Shown: positions 24,635 to 33,750, numbered from the stretch's first letter. The stretch is DNA of 38,996 bases from Gammaproteobacteria bacterium (GCA_024642505.1 JAHEAZ010000013.1:13390-52385), one strand, 5' to 3'. Notes: generated by a model from the sequence alone, not told the origin. Translations and numbers: made by a program.

Positions 24635-26167
24635 ATGATTTCGATGCATCGTTCCGTTTGTTCGCATTGGTGCCGCGTATTATCGGTTGTGCTAGCGGCC
24701 ATGTTGTTCGCGACGCCGGCCGTTGCCGGCAAGAACAACAGCAATGGCAAGTCATGGGGCGTCATCAAGGGAAACCTATTCGGCAGCAAGTGCGACAAGA
24801 CGCCGATCGCGCCGACGATCGACGGGCTGCCGACCTTCTCGCTGACCGAGGGCGAGACCTATCAGTTCACGCCCAGCGCTGCCGACGCCAACTGTGACAG
24901 CCTGAGGTTCTCGATCTCCGGCCAGCCCGACTGGTCGAGCTTCAACGCATCCGACGGCACGCTATCGGGTAAGGCACCGGCTGGCTCGGCCGGCAGCTAT
25001 CCAGGAATACGTATCTCGGTCAGCGACGGCACCTACACGACCTCGCTGGCGACCTTCAGCATCACCGTCTATGACAACGCGACACCGGTGCTGAGCGGTA
25101 CGCCGCCAGGCAGGGCGGCGAGCGGACAGAAATATGGCTTTGTACCGATCGCGTTCGACCCGGACGGACAGAAGCTCAGCTTTGGGATCAGAAACCGTCC
25201 CGTCTGGGCCTCCTTCAACAGTTCGACGGGTGAACTCGCCGGAACTCCGTCAGACACCCAGCTCGGCACGTACGCAGATATCACGATTACAGCGACCGAT
25301 GGAGTGGAGACTGGCTCGCTCGGTCCATTTGCCATCGTCGTTGAAACGGGTAACCGCGCTCCGTCCATCTCCGGAACCCCGGCGGGATCCGTTGTTGCCG
25401 GGCAGTCTTACTCTTTCAAGCCTTCCGCCACCGACCCGGACAACGATTCGCTGACATTCAGCATCAGCAACAAGCCCACCTGGGCAACGTTCAGTACCGG
25501 CACCGGACTGTTGGCGGGCACGCCTGCCGAGGGCACGAGTGGCGAGTATGTCGATATAGTCATCGGCGTCAGCGATGGCAAGGTGACCTCGGCACTGCCT
25601 GCCTTCGGGATCGTCGTCAGCACTGCGAATCGCCCACCCAGCATCACCGGCACGCCGGCCTCGGTGGTGACCGTGGGTCAACCCTACAAGTTCGTTCCGG
25701 GCGCGTCAGATGCTGACGGAGACTTGCTGACCTTCAGCGTTACCAACAAGCCTGCCTGGGCCTCCTTCAACAAGTCGACCGGCCAGCTGGGCGGCACTCC
25801 GGGATCCGGCAGCACGGGCACGTATTCCAACGTCCGGGTCAGCGTCAGCGATGGAACGTCGTCGGCAGCCCTGCCGGCGTTCTCGATTGTGGTCGAGCAG
25901 GCGTCGAAAGGCAGCGCCACCTTGTCGTGGCAGCCGCCGACGCAACGCACCGACGGCACGCCGCTGGTCGACCTGGCCGGTTACCGGATCCTGTACGGCA
26001 ACTCACCGGACAGCTATTCGAATCGGGTCACCCTGGACAACGCCGGGCTAACGTCCTATGTCGTCGACAACCTTGCGCAGGGCACATGGTACTTCGTGAT
26101 GACGGCATTCGATGCTTCAGGCGCGGAGAGCGATTACTCCAGCGTCGGGTCCAAGACCGTTCAGTAA
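24635..26167 (+). CDS. Secreted Ig-like repeat/FnIII protein under tandem riboswitches
   Basis: This 510-residue secreted protein has a signal peptide (CRVLSVVLAAMLFATPAVAG), then four putative Ig-like (He_PIG/cadherin-like) repeats of ~90 residues starting near 57, 148, 239 and 331. Each has the pattern PSISGTP, FxPSATDPDxDSLTFSI, KPxWAxFN, TGxLxGTP and VSDG. A FnIII domain follows at about 426-510 (SATLSWQPPTQRTDGTPL; GYRILYGNSPDSYS). It lacks a lipobox, PEP-CTERM motif or other obvious anchor. It is the long paralogue of the lipoprotein at 3992, and both are controlled by c-di-GMP-I riboswitches. It is probably a matrix or adhesion protein (inference). ATG 24635 fits the AGCAGGG spacing; ATG 24644 is less likely. 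Confidence 0.88.
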   Translation: MISMHRSVCSHWCRVLSVVLAAMLFATPAVAGKNNSNGKSWGVIKGNLFGSKCDKTPIAPTIDGLPTFSLTEGETYQFTPSAADANCDSLRFSISGQPDWSSFNASDGTLSGKAPAGSAGSYPGIRISVSDGTYTTSLATFSITVYDNATPVLSGTPPGRAASGQKYGFVPIAFDPDGQKLSFGIRNRPVWASFNSSTGELAGTPSDTQLGTYADITITATDGVETGSLGPFAIVVETGNRAPSISGTPAGSVVAGQSYSFKPSATDPDNDSLTFSISNKPTWATFSTGTGLLAGTPAEGTSGEYVDIVIGVSDGKVTSALPAFGIVVSTANRPPSITGTPASVVTVGQPYKFVPGASDADGDLLTFSVTNKPAWASFNKSTGQLGGTPGSGSTGTYSNVRVSVSDGTSSAALPAFSIVVEQASKGSATLSWQPPTQRTDGTPLVDLAGYRILYGNSPDSYSNRVTLDNAGLTSYVVDNLAQGTWYFVMTAFDASGAESDYSSVGSKTVQ

Positions 26168-26184
26168 AGGGCGCCAGCAGCTGC

Positions 26185-27618
26185 TCATTGCCTGGTTCCG
26201 GAGGTCGTTGGCTTGGTCCGTTCCGGCGGGTCGATCCGGCCGAAACCACCCTCGGCCTGTGCGGCGAGGTAGACGGTTGCTACATAGGCCGCAACGACCT
26301 GGTTTAGACGGACTCGGTCGACCTTGTCGAGGTTGTCGTTGGGCGAGTGGTGGGCGTCCAGATAGTTGGTCCAGTCCTGCCGCAGGCTGAGCGCGGGCAC
26401 CCCCCCGGCCATGAGGCCGGAGATGTCGGCGCCGCCGTAGGATTCGTTTTTCCCCAGCTCGATCCGTAGCGGCGCCAGGACTCCGGCGATGCTCTCTACC
26501 ACACCCCGCTTGCCTTCAGGGACGCGCGAGTCGAGTGCCAGAACGTGATCGGCTCCTGCATCCGCCTCGAGGGCCACCACATGCCGGCCTATCTCGTCTT
26601 CAGGAAGTCGCGCGTAGGCGGCGCCGCCGGCGACGACGTACTCCTCGCTCGCGAACAGCACGACGCGAATGGTCCTGCGTGTCTTCGCGCCGGAGCGTGC
26701 GATCAGCGCCGCAGTCTCAGCCGCTATCGCGACTCCTGTGCCATCGTCTATCGCCCCGGTTCCGAGATCCCAGGAATCGAGATGCGCACCGATGAGGACG
26801 ACCTCGTCCTCGAGGTCGGTGCCGGGAACCTCGGCAATCAGGTTGGCCGACTGCTCGTAGGGGAGCTCGCGCGCGCCCATCTTCAGGAAAAGACGTACCG
26901 GCTTGCCCGTCGCGAGCATTCGCTCCAGCAGGTCGGCGTCGGGGTTGGACAGTGCGGCCGCGGGAATCCTTGGCGCGTTGTTGTCGTAGGACAGCGCGCC
27001 TGTGTGTGCGATCCGGTCGTTGCTGGTGCCCACGGAGCGGATCACCAGCGCCCTGGCGTCGAGGCTGGCCGCGATGCTCGGCCCCGATACGCGGTTGTAT
27101 ACGGTTCCGAGGTATCCCGCCGATGTGTTACTGCGCTCGGTTCGCTGCCCGAGATAGACGATCCTGCCGGCAACCTGTTCCTTTGCCGCGGCGCGCAATT
27201 CCGCGATGTTATCGAAACGAACCACCTCGGCTTCGATGCCGGCTTCGTCCGTTCCAATGCTGCCGCCCAGCGCCGTTGCCACCAATGTCTGCGGAAACGG
27301 GGCGGTAACACGCGCTTCGATGCGGCCGCGTTCCCAGTGCGGGACCATCACCGGCTGCAGGCGAACGTTTGACAGCCCAAGCTCGATGAGCATGCGCTGG
27401 GCCCAGGCGACGGCCCTCTTGTCCCCGGCAGATCCCGCCAGACGGGGGCCCACCTCGGTCGTCAGCGAAGCTACGATGTCATAGGCCCCGTTGTCGGCCA
27501 GTGCCGCATCGCGCAGGCGTGCGGCCGTGGCGATATCGGCCTGGGTGAAGGGGGCTTGCGCGAGCGCGACAGCCGGCAGCAGGGCAAGACAGGTCATGGC
27601 TGCAAGTAGCCGGGGCAT
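26185..27618 (-). CDS. Secreted M28 family zinc aminopeptidase
   Basis: This ~477-residue exported peptidase has a signal peptide (MPRLLAAMTCLALLPAVALAQ). An inserted PA-like domain occupies the middle (AKEQVAGRIVYLGQ; SLDARALVIRS). The M28 zinc-binding set is visible: GAHLDSWDLGTGAIDDGTGVA (His, Asp), VLFASEEYVVAGG (Glu-Glu), ALEADAGA (Asp) and YLDAHHSPNDNLD (His). It resembles glutamate-carboxypeptidase/M28 enzymes that cut N-terminal residues or dipeptides in the periplasm. Start ATG 27618 has GAGGAAA upstream at good spacing. It converges with the Ig-like gene (18-bp gap) and diverges from the cyclase gene. Confidence 0.92.
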   Translation of the reverse strand: MPRLLAAMTCLALLPAVALAQAPFTQADIATAARLRDAALADNGAYDIVASLTTEVGPRLAGSAGDKRAVAWAQRMLIELGLSNVRLQPVMVPHWERGRIEARVTAPFPQTLVATALGGSIGTDEAGIEAEVVRFDNIAELRAAAKEQVAGRIVYLGQRTERSNTSAGYLGTVYNRVSGPSIAASLDARALVIRSVGTSNDRIAHTGALSYDNNAPRIPAAALSNPDADLLERMLATGKPVRLFLKMGARELPYEQSANLIAEVPGTDLEDEVVLIGAHLDSWDLGTGAIDDGTGVAIAAETAALIARSGAKTRRTIRVVLFASEEYVVAGGAAYARLPEDEIGRHVVALEADAGADHVLALDSRVPEGKRGVVESIAGVLAPLRIELGKNESYGGADISGLMAGGVPALSLRQDWTNYLDAHHSPNDNLDKVDRVRLNQVVAAYVATVYLAAQAEGGFGRIDPPERTKPTTSGTRQ

Positions 27619-27723
27619 GATGGTTTCCTCAGCGCCAGGGGCGCAGTCTAAGCGACGGGCCGGCTTGGCAATACCCCGCGGCAAGTAGTTGCTGATCCGA
27701 ATAGGCTCGGTCCCGGCGCTTGC

Positions 27724-27729
27724 TATACT
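27724..27729 (+). promoter_or_regulatory. Extended -10 promoter of the cyclase-FHA gene
   Basis: TATACT preceded by TGC forms an extended -10 box ~90 bp before the cyclase start codon. No good -35 lies at 17-18 bp, as is common for extended -10 promoters. Confidence 0.4.
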
Positions 27730-27818
27730 GGTGACACCTCAACCTCCCCCCATCAAGCTGTACGAGCGGGGCCAGGATTTCGTCGTCGGTTAGCGCGCAG
27801 GAGGCGGTCGGGCCACCC

Positions 27819-28721
27819 ATGGGCAAGGACACGGAACTCGTCATCCTGTTCGCTGACGTCGTCGGCAGCACCCGGTTGTTCGAAACCTTCGGCGACGAGT
27901 CCGCGCGCGACCTGGTCGCGATCTGTGTCGGCGTCATGCGCCGGGCCACCGAGCAGCACGGCGGCAAGGTCGTCAAGACCATGGGCGACGAGATCATGGC
28001 AACCTTCGAAGACTGCGACAGCGCCCTCGACGCCGCGGTGCAGATTCAGACCGAGATCCGCGCCCACCCCGGCCTGGTGGTCGACGGCCAGCAGATCGCA
28101 GTCCGCATAGGCGCTCATTTTGGACCTGCCGTCATCGAGCCACGCGACGTGTTCGGCGCAGCAGTGCATACTGCCAATCGCATGACCAGCCAGGCCAAGG
28201 CCGGCCAGATCATTATCACCGAGTCAATCTATCGGCGTCTCGCTTCGGAATGGCAAAGCGTGTCGCGGCAGGTGGACGTGTCGGTACCACGCGGCCAGCA
28301 CGGAGAGGTAGGAGTCTTCGAGGTACTTTGGCAGGGCGAGGACGCTACCAGCATGCTGCCAGCCATCGCGACCATTACCGAGCAACACCAGCCGTTCCGG
28401 ATTCGGCTGCACTACCTTGGTCGCGACGTCGTACTGGATGACCGGCAGCGGGCGACGCTGGCGATCGGCCGTGGCGACGACAGCGGATTGGTAGTTCGCG
28501 GCAACCTGGTGTCGCGCTTGCATGCCCGGGTGGAGGCGGGCAAGAACCGATTCGTGCTGGTGGATCAGAGCACCAACGGTTCGTTCGTCCGGAACTCAAA
28601 GGGTGAGGAGTCGTTCGTGCGGCGCGATTCCATGTCGCTCAAGGGCAGCGGCATGATCGGCTTCGGGCAGCCGCCTGAGCCAGACTCGGTGCATACCATC
28701 GAGTACTTCTGCGAGGAATGA
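27819..28721 (+). CDS. Class III nucleotide cyclase with FHA domain
   Basis: This 300-residue cytoplasmic protein joins an N-terminal class III adenylate/guanylate cyclase domain (1-170) to a C-terminal FHA phosphothreonine-binding domain (about 195-295). Metal aspartates are in FADVVGSTRLFE (D13) and KTMGDEIMATF (D57). K53 and D110 (RDVFG) are the residues that normally select adenine, so cAMP is the likely product. In the transition-state motif the usual Asn is His (VHTANRM: H117, R121 kept). The FHA domain has IGRGDD, NLVSRLHARVE and STNGSFVR. The fusion suggests cyclase output or location is tied to Ser/Thr phosphorylation. AGGAGG lies 14 bases before ATG 27819, a long spacing. It stands alone. 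Confidence 0.9.
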   Translation: MGKDTELVILFADVVGSTRLFETFGDESARDLVAICVGVMRRATEQHGGKVVKTMGDEIMATFEDCDSALDAAVQIQTEIRAHPGLVVDGQQIAVRIGAHFGPAVIEPRDVFGAAVHTANRMTSQAKAGQIIITESIYRRLASEWQSVSRQVDVSVPRGQHGEVGVFEVLWQGEDATSMLPAIATITEQHQPFRIRLHYLGRDVVLDDRQRATLAIGRGDDSGLVVRGNLVSRLHARVEAGKNRFVLVDQSTNGSFVRNSKGEESFVRRDSMSLKGSGMIGFGQPPEPDSVHTIEYFCEE

Positions 28722-28760
28722 GCACGCGACTGCCACCAGGCCTGTGACAGCCACGCCGCC

Positions 28761-30533
28761 CTAACCCAGCCGCCTGCGCACGTCCGCCAGCTCCACCTTC
28801 AGATCATGCGGCGTGCGTTCATCGAACGCGTCGATGTATTCCTCGACGTCAGTCATTTCCTTGCGCCAGGCTTCCGGCACCATCGTCAGCAACTGTTCGA
28901 GGATGGCGGCATCCACATCCAGGCCGGCGCTATTCAGCGCCGCAGCAGTCGGCAGGTAACCGATCGGCGTCTCCACTGCTTCGCCACGACCTTCGCAGCG
29001 CGCGATGATCCATTCCAGTACCCGCAGGTTCTCGCCGAACCCGGGCCACAGGAAGCGGCCATCGGAGTCGCGTCGGAACCAGTTGACGTGGAAGATCTTC
29101 GGCGGCTGCTCGAGTTTGCCCGCGAACGACAGCCAGTGAGCCCAGTAGTCACCGAAGTTATAGCCGCAGAAAGGCTTCATTGCCATCGGGTCACGGCGCA
29201 CGATGCCGACCTTGCCGGTGGCGGCGGCGGTCGTCTCCGAGGCGACCGATGCACCGACCAGCACGCCGTGCGCCCAGTTGCGCGCCTGGTAGACCAGCGG
29301 CGTGAACTCGCGGCGGCGCCCGCCGAACACGATAGCCGAAATCGGCACCCCGCCCGGGGCATCGGCCATCTTCGAGTAGATGGGGTTTTGCCTGGCCGCT
29401 ACGGTGAAACGCGAATTGGGATGGGCTGCAGGGCCGTTCCTGGGATCGTAGGGCCGGCCCCGCCAGTCCGTCACCGGTGTGCCTTCGTCCAGGCCCTCCC
29501 ACCATGGCTGGTTATCCGCTGTCACCGCAACGTTGGTGAAGATGGTGTCGTGGGTGATCATCTCGTAGGCCTGGCGATTGGTCTGGGCATTGGTGCCTGG
29601 GACCACGCCGAAGTAACCGGCTTCGGGGTTGATGGCGTAAAGGCGGCCGTCCGGTCCCGGGTGCAGCCAGCCGATGTCGTCGCCGACCGTCCAGATCTTC
29701 CAGCCGGGCATGGATTCCGGCGGTATCAGCATGGCCAGGTTGGTCTTGCCGCAGGCCGAGGGGAACGCCGCGGCGATGTAATGGGTTTCGCCCCGGGGAT
29801 TTTCGACGCCGACGAGCATCATATGTTCGGCCATCCAACCCTCGTCGCGTGCCTGCCAGCTGGCAATGCGCAGCGCGTGGCACTTCTTGCCGAGCAGGGC
29901 GTTGCCGCCGTAGCCGGAACCGTAGCTCATGATCGACAGTTCTTCCGGGAAGTGCATGATGTAGCGCCGGTCGGGGTCAAGTTCGCCGGTCGAGTGCAAT
30001 CCCTTGACGAAATTGCCCTCACGCGCAATGCGCTCCAGCGCGGCCGCGCCCATGCGCGTCATCAGCTTCATGTTGGCAGCGACATAGGCGCTGTCGGTAA
30101 TTTCCACACCGCAGCGCGAGTAGGGCGAGTCAATAGGCCCCATGCAGTAGGGCACCACGTACAACGTGCGGCCCTTCATGCAGTCCTCGAACAGCTCGGT
30201 CATGAGCCGCTTGGCGTCCACCGGGTCCATCCAGTTGTTGTTTGGACCGGCGTCGTGGGTGTGATGGGTGCACACGAAGGTAAGGTGTTCGACCCGGGCC
30301 ACGTCCGTGGGATCCGAGCGATGCAGGTAACACCCGGGATGGGTTTCCTCGTTCAGCTTCACCAGGTCGCCGGTACCGAGCATCAACTCGATCAGGCCCT
30401 GGTATTCCTCCTCGGAACCATCGCACCAGTGAATCCTGTCGGGGCGGGTGAGTCGTGCGACCGTATCAACCCAGTCGGCGACTATCTTTGGCTGGTGCTG
30501 CGGGACGGCGGTGTGGGGCGTTGGGGTGGCCAT
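28761..30533 (-). CDS. pckG: Phosphoenolpyruvate carboxykinase (GTP)
   Basis: This 590-residue GTP-type PEPCK converts oxaloacetate and GTP to phosphoenolpyruvate, the first committed step of gluconeogenesis. Signatures: GCYLHRSDPTDVARVE, IMSYGSGYGGNALLGKKCHALRI, kinase loop AAAFPSACGKTNLAML (with the reactive Cys), WTVGDDIGWLHPG, FTNVAVTADNQPWWEG and KPFCGYNFGDYWAHWL. Length is normal. ATG 30533 follows GAGGAAAG. A TATAAT hexamer on the minus strand at 30640-30635 is a plausible -10, giving a ~95-nt leader; the -35 is poor. Many gammaproteobacteria use the unrelated ATP enzyme instead. Confidence 0.97.
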   Translation of the reverse strand: MATPTPHTAVPQHQPKIVADWVDTVARLTRPDRIHWCDGSEEEYQGLIELMLGTGDLVKLNEETHPGCYLHRSDPTDVARVEHLTFVCTHHTHDAGPNNNWMDPVDAKRLMTELFEDCMKGRTLYVVPYCMGPIDSPYSRCGVEITDSAYVAANMKLMTRMGAAALERIAREGNFVKGLHSTGELDPDRRYIMHFPEELSIMSYGSGYGGNALLGKKCHALRIASWQARDEGWMAEHMMLVGVENPRGETHYIAAAFPSACGKTNLAMLIPPESMPGWKIWTVGDDIGWLHPGPDGRLYAINPEAGYFGVVPGTNAQTNRQAYEMITHDTIFTNVAVTADNQPWWEGLDEGTPVTDWRGRPYDPRNGPAAHPNSRFTVAARQNPIYSKMADAPGGVPISAIVFGGRRREFTPLVYQARNWAHGVLVGASVASETTAAATGKVGIVRRDPMAMKPFCGYNFGDYWAHWLSFAGKLEQPPKIFHVNWFRRDSDGRFLWPGFGENLRVLEWIIARCEGRGEAVETPIGYLPTAAALNSAGLDVDAAILEQLLTMVPEAWRKEMTDVEEYIDAFDERTPHDLKVELADVRRRLG

Positions 30534-31055
30534 TCTTTCCTCGTGAATGCCGCTGAGCCTTCAGTCGGCGCCGGGTCTCCCTGGGCCGGCGTGTGAAGGG
30601 GTACGCATTGGCGGTGTGCTGAAATGGATTGCTGATTATAGAGGAGCAGAAACGCAATACCGCGTCTGCAGGTAGGCACATTCCGCGGTTCGACCTCTAC
30701 GATCCTACCGGCCAATGCTTGCGCCAAAATGAAACTATCATCTCGACCTGTCGGCGGCCTGTCCTGGCGCCTGTCTGTGCCTGAGCATCAGTTAATTTAA
30801 TAGATTATGATAATCCTTTATCTTGTTGATTTATATCATTATAAATGGCAATAGAGATACCTTGGCGCGGCACCGCACCGGCGCGTGAATGGGGGGCGGT
30901 CGCGCTATATCAACAATGGGGGCATTCCTGATCTTCATTCATACACGGATGGGCGGCGTTTCTTTACACTGCCGGCCCGTGGAATGCACCGCAACGCCCT
31001 TCTGTAAAGTCGTCCCCCATGGGCTGCAGGTCCGGTGGCTGCCGCTTGCTTCAAC
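30534..31055. other. Divergent intergenic region with AT-rich island
   Basis: The region contains the pckG leader and -10 (TATAAT, minus strand, 30640-30635), then an AT-rich island at about 30792-30850 (ATTTAATAGATTATGATAAT and following bases) in strong contrast with the surrounding GC content. Several -10-like hexamers occur in it in both directions, so it probably holds promoters for pckG and yoaA or binding sites for a nucleoid protein. No gene or RNA is recognised. Confidence 0.45.
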
Positions 31056-33020
31056 ATGAGTAGCGTCGGCGAGTTATTGGGACCGCATGGTCCGTTGGCT
31101 GCGGTGGTGCCGGGCTTCGAGTCGCGTCGCGAACAGCAGGAGATGGCCGACTGGGTCGGTGAGGCGCTCGAAGAGCGGGCCGTGCTTGCGGTCGAGGCGG
31201 GAACTGGTACCGGCAAGACCTTTGCGTACCTGGTTCCGGCGCTGCTATCCGGCCGGCATGTCATCGTTTCTACCGGTACGCGTACCCTGCAAGACCAGCT
31301 TTACCATCGTGACCTGCCGATGTTGTCCAAGGCACTGGGGCGGCCGGTGCGCGTCGCCCTGCTCAAGGGCCGATCCAATTACCTGTGTCGGCACCGCCTG
31401 GGGCTCGCCGACCAGGCGATGGCGCTGCCCGGATTCGAGCCGCCCCCGGTCAAGGCGCTTAAACGCGTGCGTGAATGGGCGCAACTTACCCGCTCGGGCG
31501 ACATCGCCGAGCTCAGCGGCGTTCGCGATGACGATCCGGTTTGGCCAGCCGTGACTTCGACCCGTGACAACTGTCTCGGCGTCGAATGCAATGATTACTC
31601 GCGGTGCCATGTGGTGGCGGCGCGGCGCGATGCACAGGCGGCGGACATCGTGGTCGTGAACCATCACCTGTTGCTGGCCGACCTGGCGCTGAAGGAAGAG
31701 GGTTTCGGCGACTTGTTGCCGGGTGCTGATGCAGTGATCCTGGACGAGGCGCACCAGGTACCGGACGTCGCCGCACAGTTTTTCGGCTTGTCCGTCAGCA
31801 GCCGCCAGGCGGTGGCGCTGACTCGCGATTCGCTCGCCGAGCTCGTTCGCACCGGGCATATCAACCCGGTGCTGCGCGAGCGAATCATGAGGGTCGAGGA
31901 CGTCTTCGCGCAGGCGCTGGCGTCGATCCGCGGCAACAAGGACCGGCTCGACTGGACGGAGCTGCCCGACGCCTTCATCGAGTCGTTGCACGGGTGCAGT
32001 GCTGCTGTTGAGTTGCTTGCGCAGGGCCTGGCGGAAACCTGCAGCGACGATGCCGGGCTGAAGGCCTGTATTCGTCGCGGCCAAGCACTGGTGGAGGGGT
32101 TGACCGAAATGTCTGGCTTCGGGCCCGAGGACGGTGTGCGCTGGGTCGAGATCGCCGGGCGCAGCTTCACGCTGGGTTTCTCGCCGTTCGAGGTAGCGGA
32201 CAGGCTGCGCGAGCTGATGAGCGCGCGTCCCTGCGCCTGGGTGTTCACCTCGGCGACACTAGCCGTGGGCCAGGACTTCGCGCACTTCCTGGGGCGCGTG
32301 GGCGCTGCCGACGCCCGTACTCTGAGGGTGGCGAGCCCCTTCGACTTCGAGCACCAGGCAATGTTGTACCTGCCGCAGGGCCTGCCCGATCCGTCGGATC
32401 GCACCCACACCACGGCAGTGCTGGCCGCTGCGCTGCCGCTGATCGAGGCCGCCGACGGCCGCACTTTCCTGCTGTTCACCAGCCACCGCGCGTTGAAGGA
32501 GGCCGCCCGGTTGCTCAGGCTGCGCGCCGGCTTCGAGGAGCGCTTCCCCATGCTGGTGCAGGGCGAAGCGCCACGCGAAAGCCTGCTAAAACGATTTCGC
32601 GAGATCGAGCACTCGGTACTGCTTGGCACGTCGAGTTTCTGGGAGGGGGTGGACGTGCGAGGCACTGCGCTTGCGCTGGTTGTCATTGACAAACTACCGT
32701 TCGCCGCGCCCGACGACCCGCTGCTCAAGGCACGACTCGAGGGCATCAAGCGCCGCGGCGGCAATCCATTCTTCGAATACCAGGTGCCACAGGCGGTGCT
32801 GGCTCTGAAGCAGGGCTTCGGACGGCTGATCCGCGATCGCGAGGATTTCGGTGTGGTGGCGATCTGCGACCCGCGACTGCGCACGCGCGGCTATGGGCGA
32901 ATGTTCGTGCAGTCGTTGCCACCGGCGCGACTGACCGACGAAGGCGACGAAGCAGCGCGGTTCCTGAGGCGCCGGCTGGCGGAGGCGGGCGTCGACATGC
33001 GCAAGGTCATGAACGCATGA
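31056..33020 (+). CDS. yoaA: DinG-family ATP-dependent DNA helicase YoaA
   Basis: This ~654-residue XPD-like superfamily 2 helicase has Walker A VEAGTGTGKTFAYLVP, motif Ia STGTRTLQDQL, DEAH box VILDEAHQV and C-terminal motifs LLFTSHRALKEAA, SSFWEGVDVRG and QGFGRLIRDREDFG. Four cysteines of an iron-sulphur cluster domain are visible: YLCRHRL, then NCLGVECNDYSRC. YoaA aids repair of stalled replication forks together with the polymerase III chi subunit in E. coli. I chose ATG 31056, where MSSVGELLGPHGPLA matches the family N-terminus; GTG 31035 is an alternative. The stop overlaps tsaB (ATGA). Confidence 0.93.
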   Translation: MSSVGELLGPHGPLAAVVPGFESRREQQEMADWVGEALEERAVLAVEAGTGTGKTFAYLVPALLSGRHVIVSTGTRTLQDQLYHRDLPMLSKALGRPVRVALLKGRSNYLCRHRLGLADQAMALPGFEPPPVKALKRVREWAQLTRSGDIAELSGVRDDDPVWPAVTSTRDNCLGVECNDYSRCHVVAARRDAQAADIVVVNHHLLLADLALKEEGFGDLLPGADAVILDEAHQVPDVAAQFFGLSVSSRQAVALTRDSLAELVRTGHINPVLRERIMRVEDVFAQALASIRGNKDRLDWTELPDAFIESLHGCSAAVELLAQGLAETCSDDAGLKACIRRGQALVEGLTEMSGFGPEDGVRWVEIAGRSFTLGFSPFEVADRLRELMSARPCAWVFTSATLAVGQDFAHFLGRVGAADARTLRVASPFDFEHQAMLYLPQGLPDPSDRTHTTAVLAAALPLIEAADGRTFLLFTSHRALKEAARLLRLRAGFEERFPMLVQGEAPRESLLKRFREIEHSVLLGTSSFWEGVDVRGTALALVVIDKLPFAAPDDPLLKARLEGIKRRGGNPFFEYQVPQAVLALKQGFGRLIRDREDFGVVAICDPRLRTRGYGRMFVQSLPPARLTDEGDEAARFLRRRLAEAGVDMRKVMNA

Positions 33021-33715
33021 AGATCCTGGCGCTCGATACGGCGACAGAGGCCTGCTCGGCAGCGCTGGTCTTTGACGGCGATATTGCCGAACGCTATGAG
33101 GTGCTGGGCCGCGGCCACGCCGAGCGGCTGCTGCCGATGGTGCAGGAGGTCTTGGCGGAGGCAGGTGTCGCGTTGGCCGCGGTGGATGCAATCGCCTTCG
33201 GCCGCGGACCAGGATCCTTTACAGGCCTGCGCATTGGTGCTGGCGTTACCCAGGGGCTGGCTTTCGGCGCCAACCTGCCAGTCGTGCCCGTATCCGATCT
33301 CGCAGCGTTGGCGGCGCGCGCGGCAAGCCATCGCGGCGCACGCCATGTGCTCGCCTGCCTCGACGCGCGCATGTCACAGGTCTACTGGGCGGCCTTCGAT
33401 TGTACCGAGCCGCACAGGCCGGTTGCCCTGACGCGGGAGACGGTCTCCGACCCCGGTGAAGTCGTGCTTCCACCAATCAATGAGTTGCCAAATGGGGACA
33501 GTTCTATTTTCTTTGCAGCGGGGCACGGATTGTCGGCATATCCGGCGCTTCACACCCTGCTAGGTAAGCGGCTGGCTGGGTTCGATGCCGAGCTGCTTCC
33601 CCATGCGCGCGAAATAGCACTGGTTGGGGCGCGGATCTTTGCCGAAGGTGGAGCTGTTGATGCCGCACAGGCACTACCCGTGTACCTCCGCAACGAGGTG
33701 GCACACCGCCGGTAG
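33017..33715 (+). CDS. tsaB: tRNA t6A modification protein TsaB
   Basis: This 232-residue ASKHA-fold protein (YeaZ) forms a complex with TsaD and TsaE to make N6-threonylcarbamoyladenosine at position 37 of tRNAs reading ANN codons. Signatures: ILALDTATEACSAAL, HAERLLPMVQEVL, FGRGPGSFTGLRIGAGVTQGLA and LACLDARMSQVYWA. The ATG overlaps the yoaA stop. Oddity: the stretch INELPNGDSSIFF, between the variable loop and AAGHGLSAY, is encoded by a repeat-like sequence containing TGGGGACAGTT (33493-33503). It appears to be an in-frame addition of a dozen or so residues in a poorly conserved region; the protein is otherwise complete. Confidence 0.94.
   Translation: MKILALDTATEACSAALVFDGDIAERYEVLGRGHAERLLPMVQEVLAEAGVALAAVDAIAFGRGPGSFTGLRIGAGVTQGLAFGANLPVVPVSDLAALAARAASHRGARHVLACLDARMSQVYWAAFDCTEPHRPVALTRETVSDPGEVVLPPINELPNGDSSIFFAAGHGLSAYPALHTLLGKRLAGFDAELLPHAREIALVGARIFAEGGAVDAAQALPVYLRNEVAHRR
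33493..33503 (+). repeat. Short repeat inside tsaB
   Basis: TGGGGACAGTT followed by CTATTTTCTTTG lies within tsaB. The core TGGGGACAGT is the reverse complement of the core at 13464-13479 in srkA. Here the second palindrome arm has decayed, and the reading frame is maintained. Confidence 0.5.
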
Positions 33716-33735
33716 ACCGGGGTCCGGTACGGTTT

Positions 33736-33750
33736 GAGGAGACAGTCCTC
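33736..33750. repeat. Short palindromic repeat after tsaB
   Basis: GAGGAGACAGTCCTC is a palindromic variant of the GGRGACWGTCYCC family, just after the tsaB stop. It can form a stem-loop but has no T-run, so a terminator role is doubtful. Confidence 0.5.

Noticed and set aside
14332-26167. PEP-CTERM sorting signals on the secreted proteins, expected from prsKR
   Set aside because: None of the exported proteins ends in the PEP motif, hydrophobic stretch and basic tail.
28806-30596. 596-codon plus-strand frame opposite pckG
   Set aside because: Mirror of the conserved pckG codon pattern; no recognisable protein signature.
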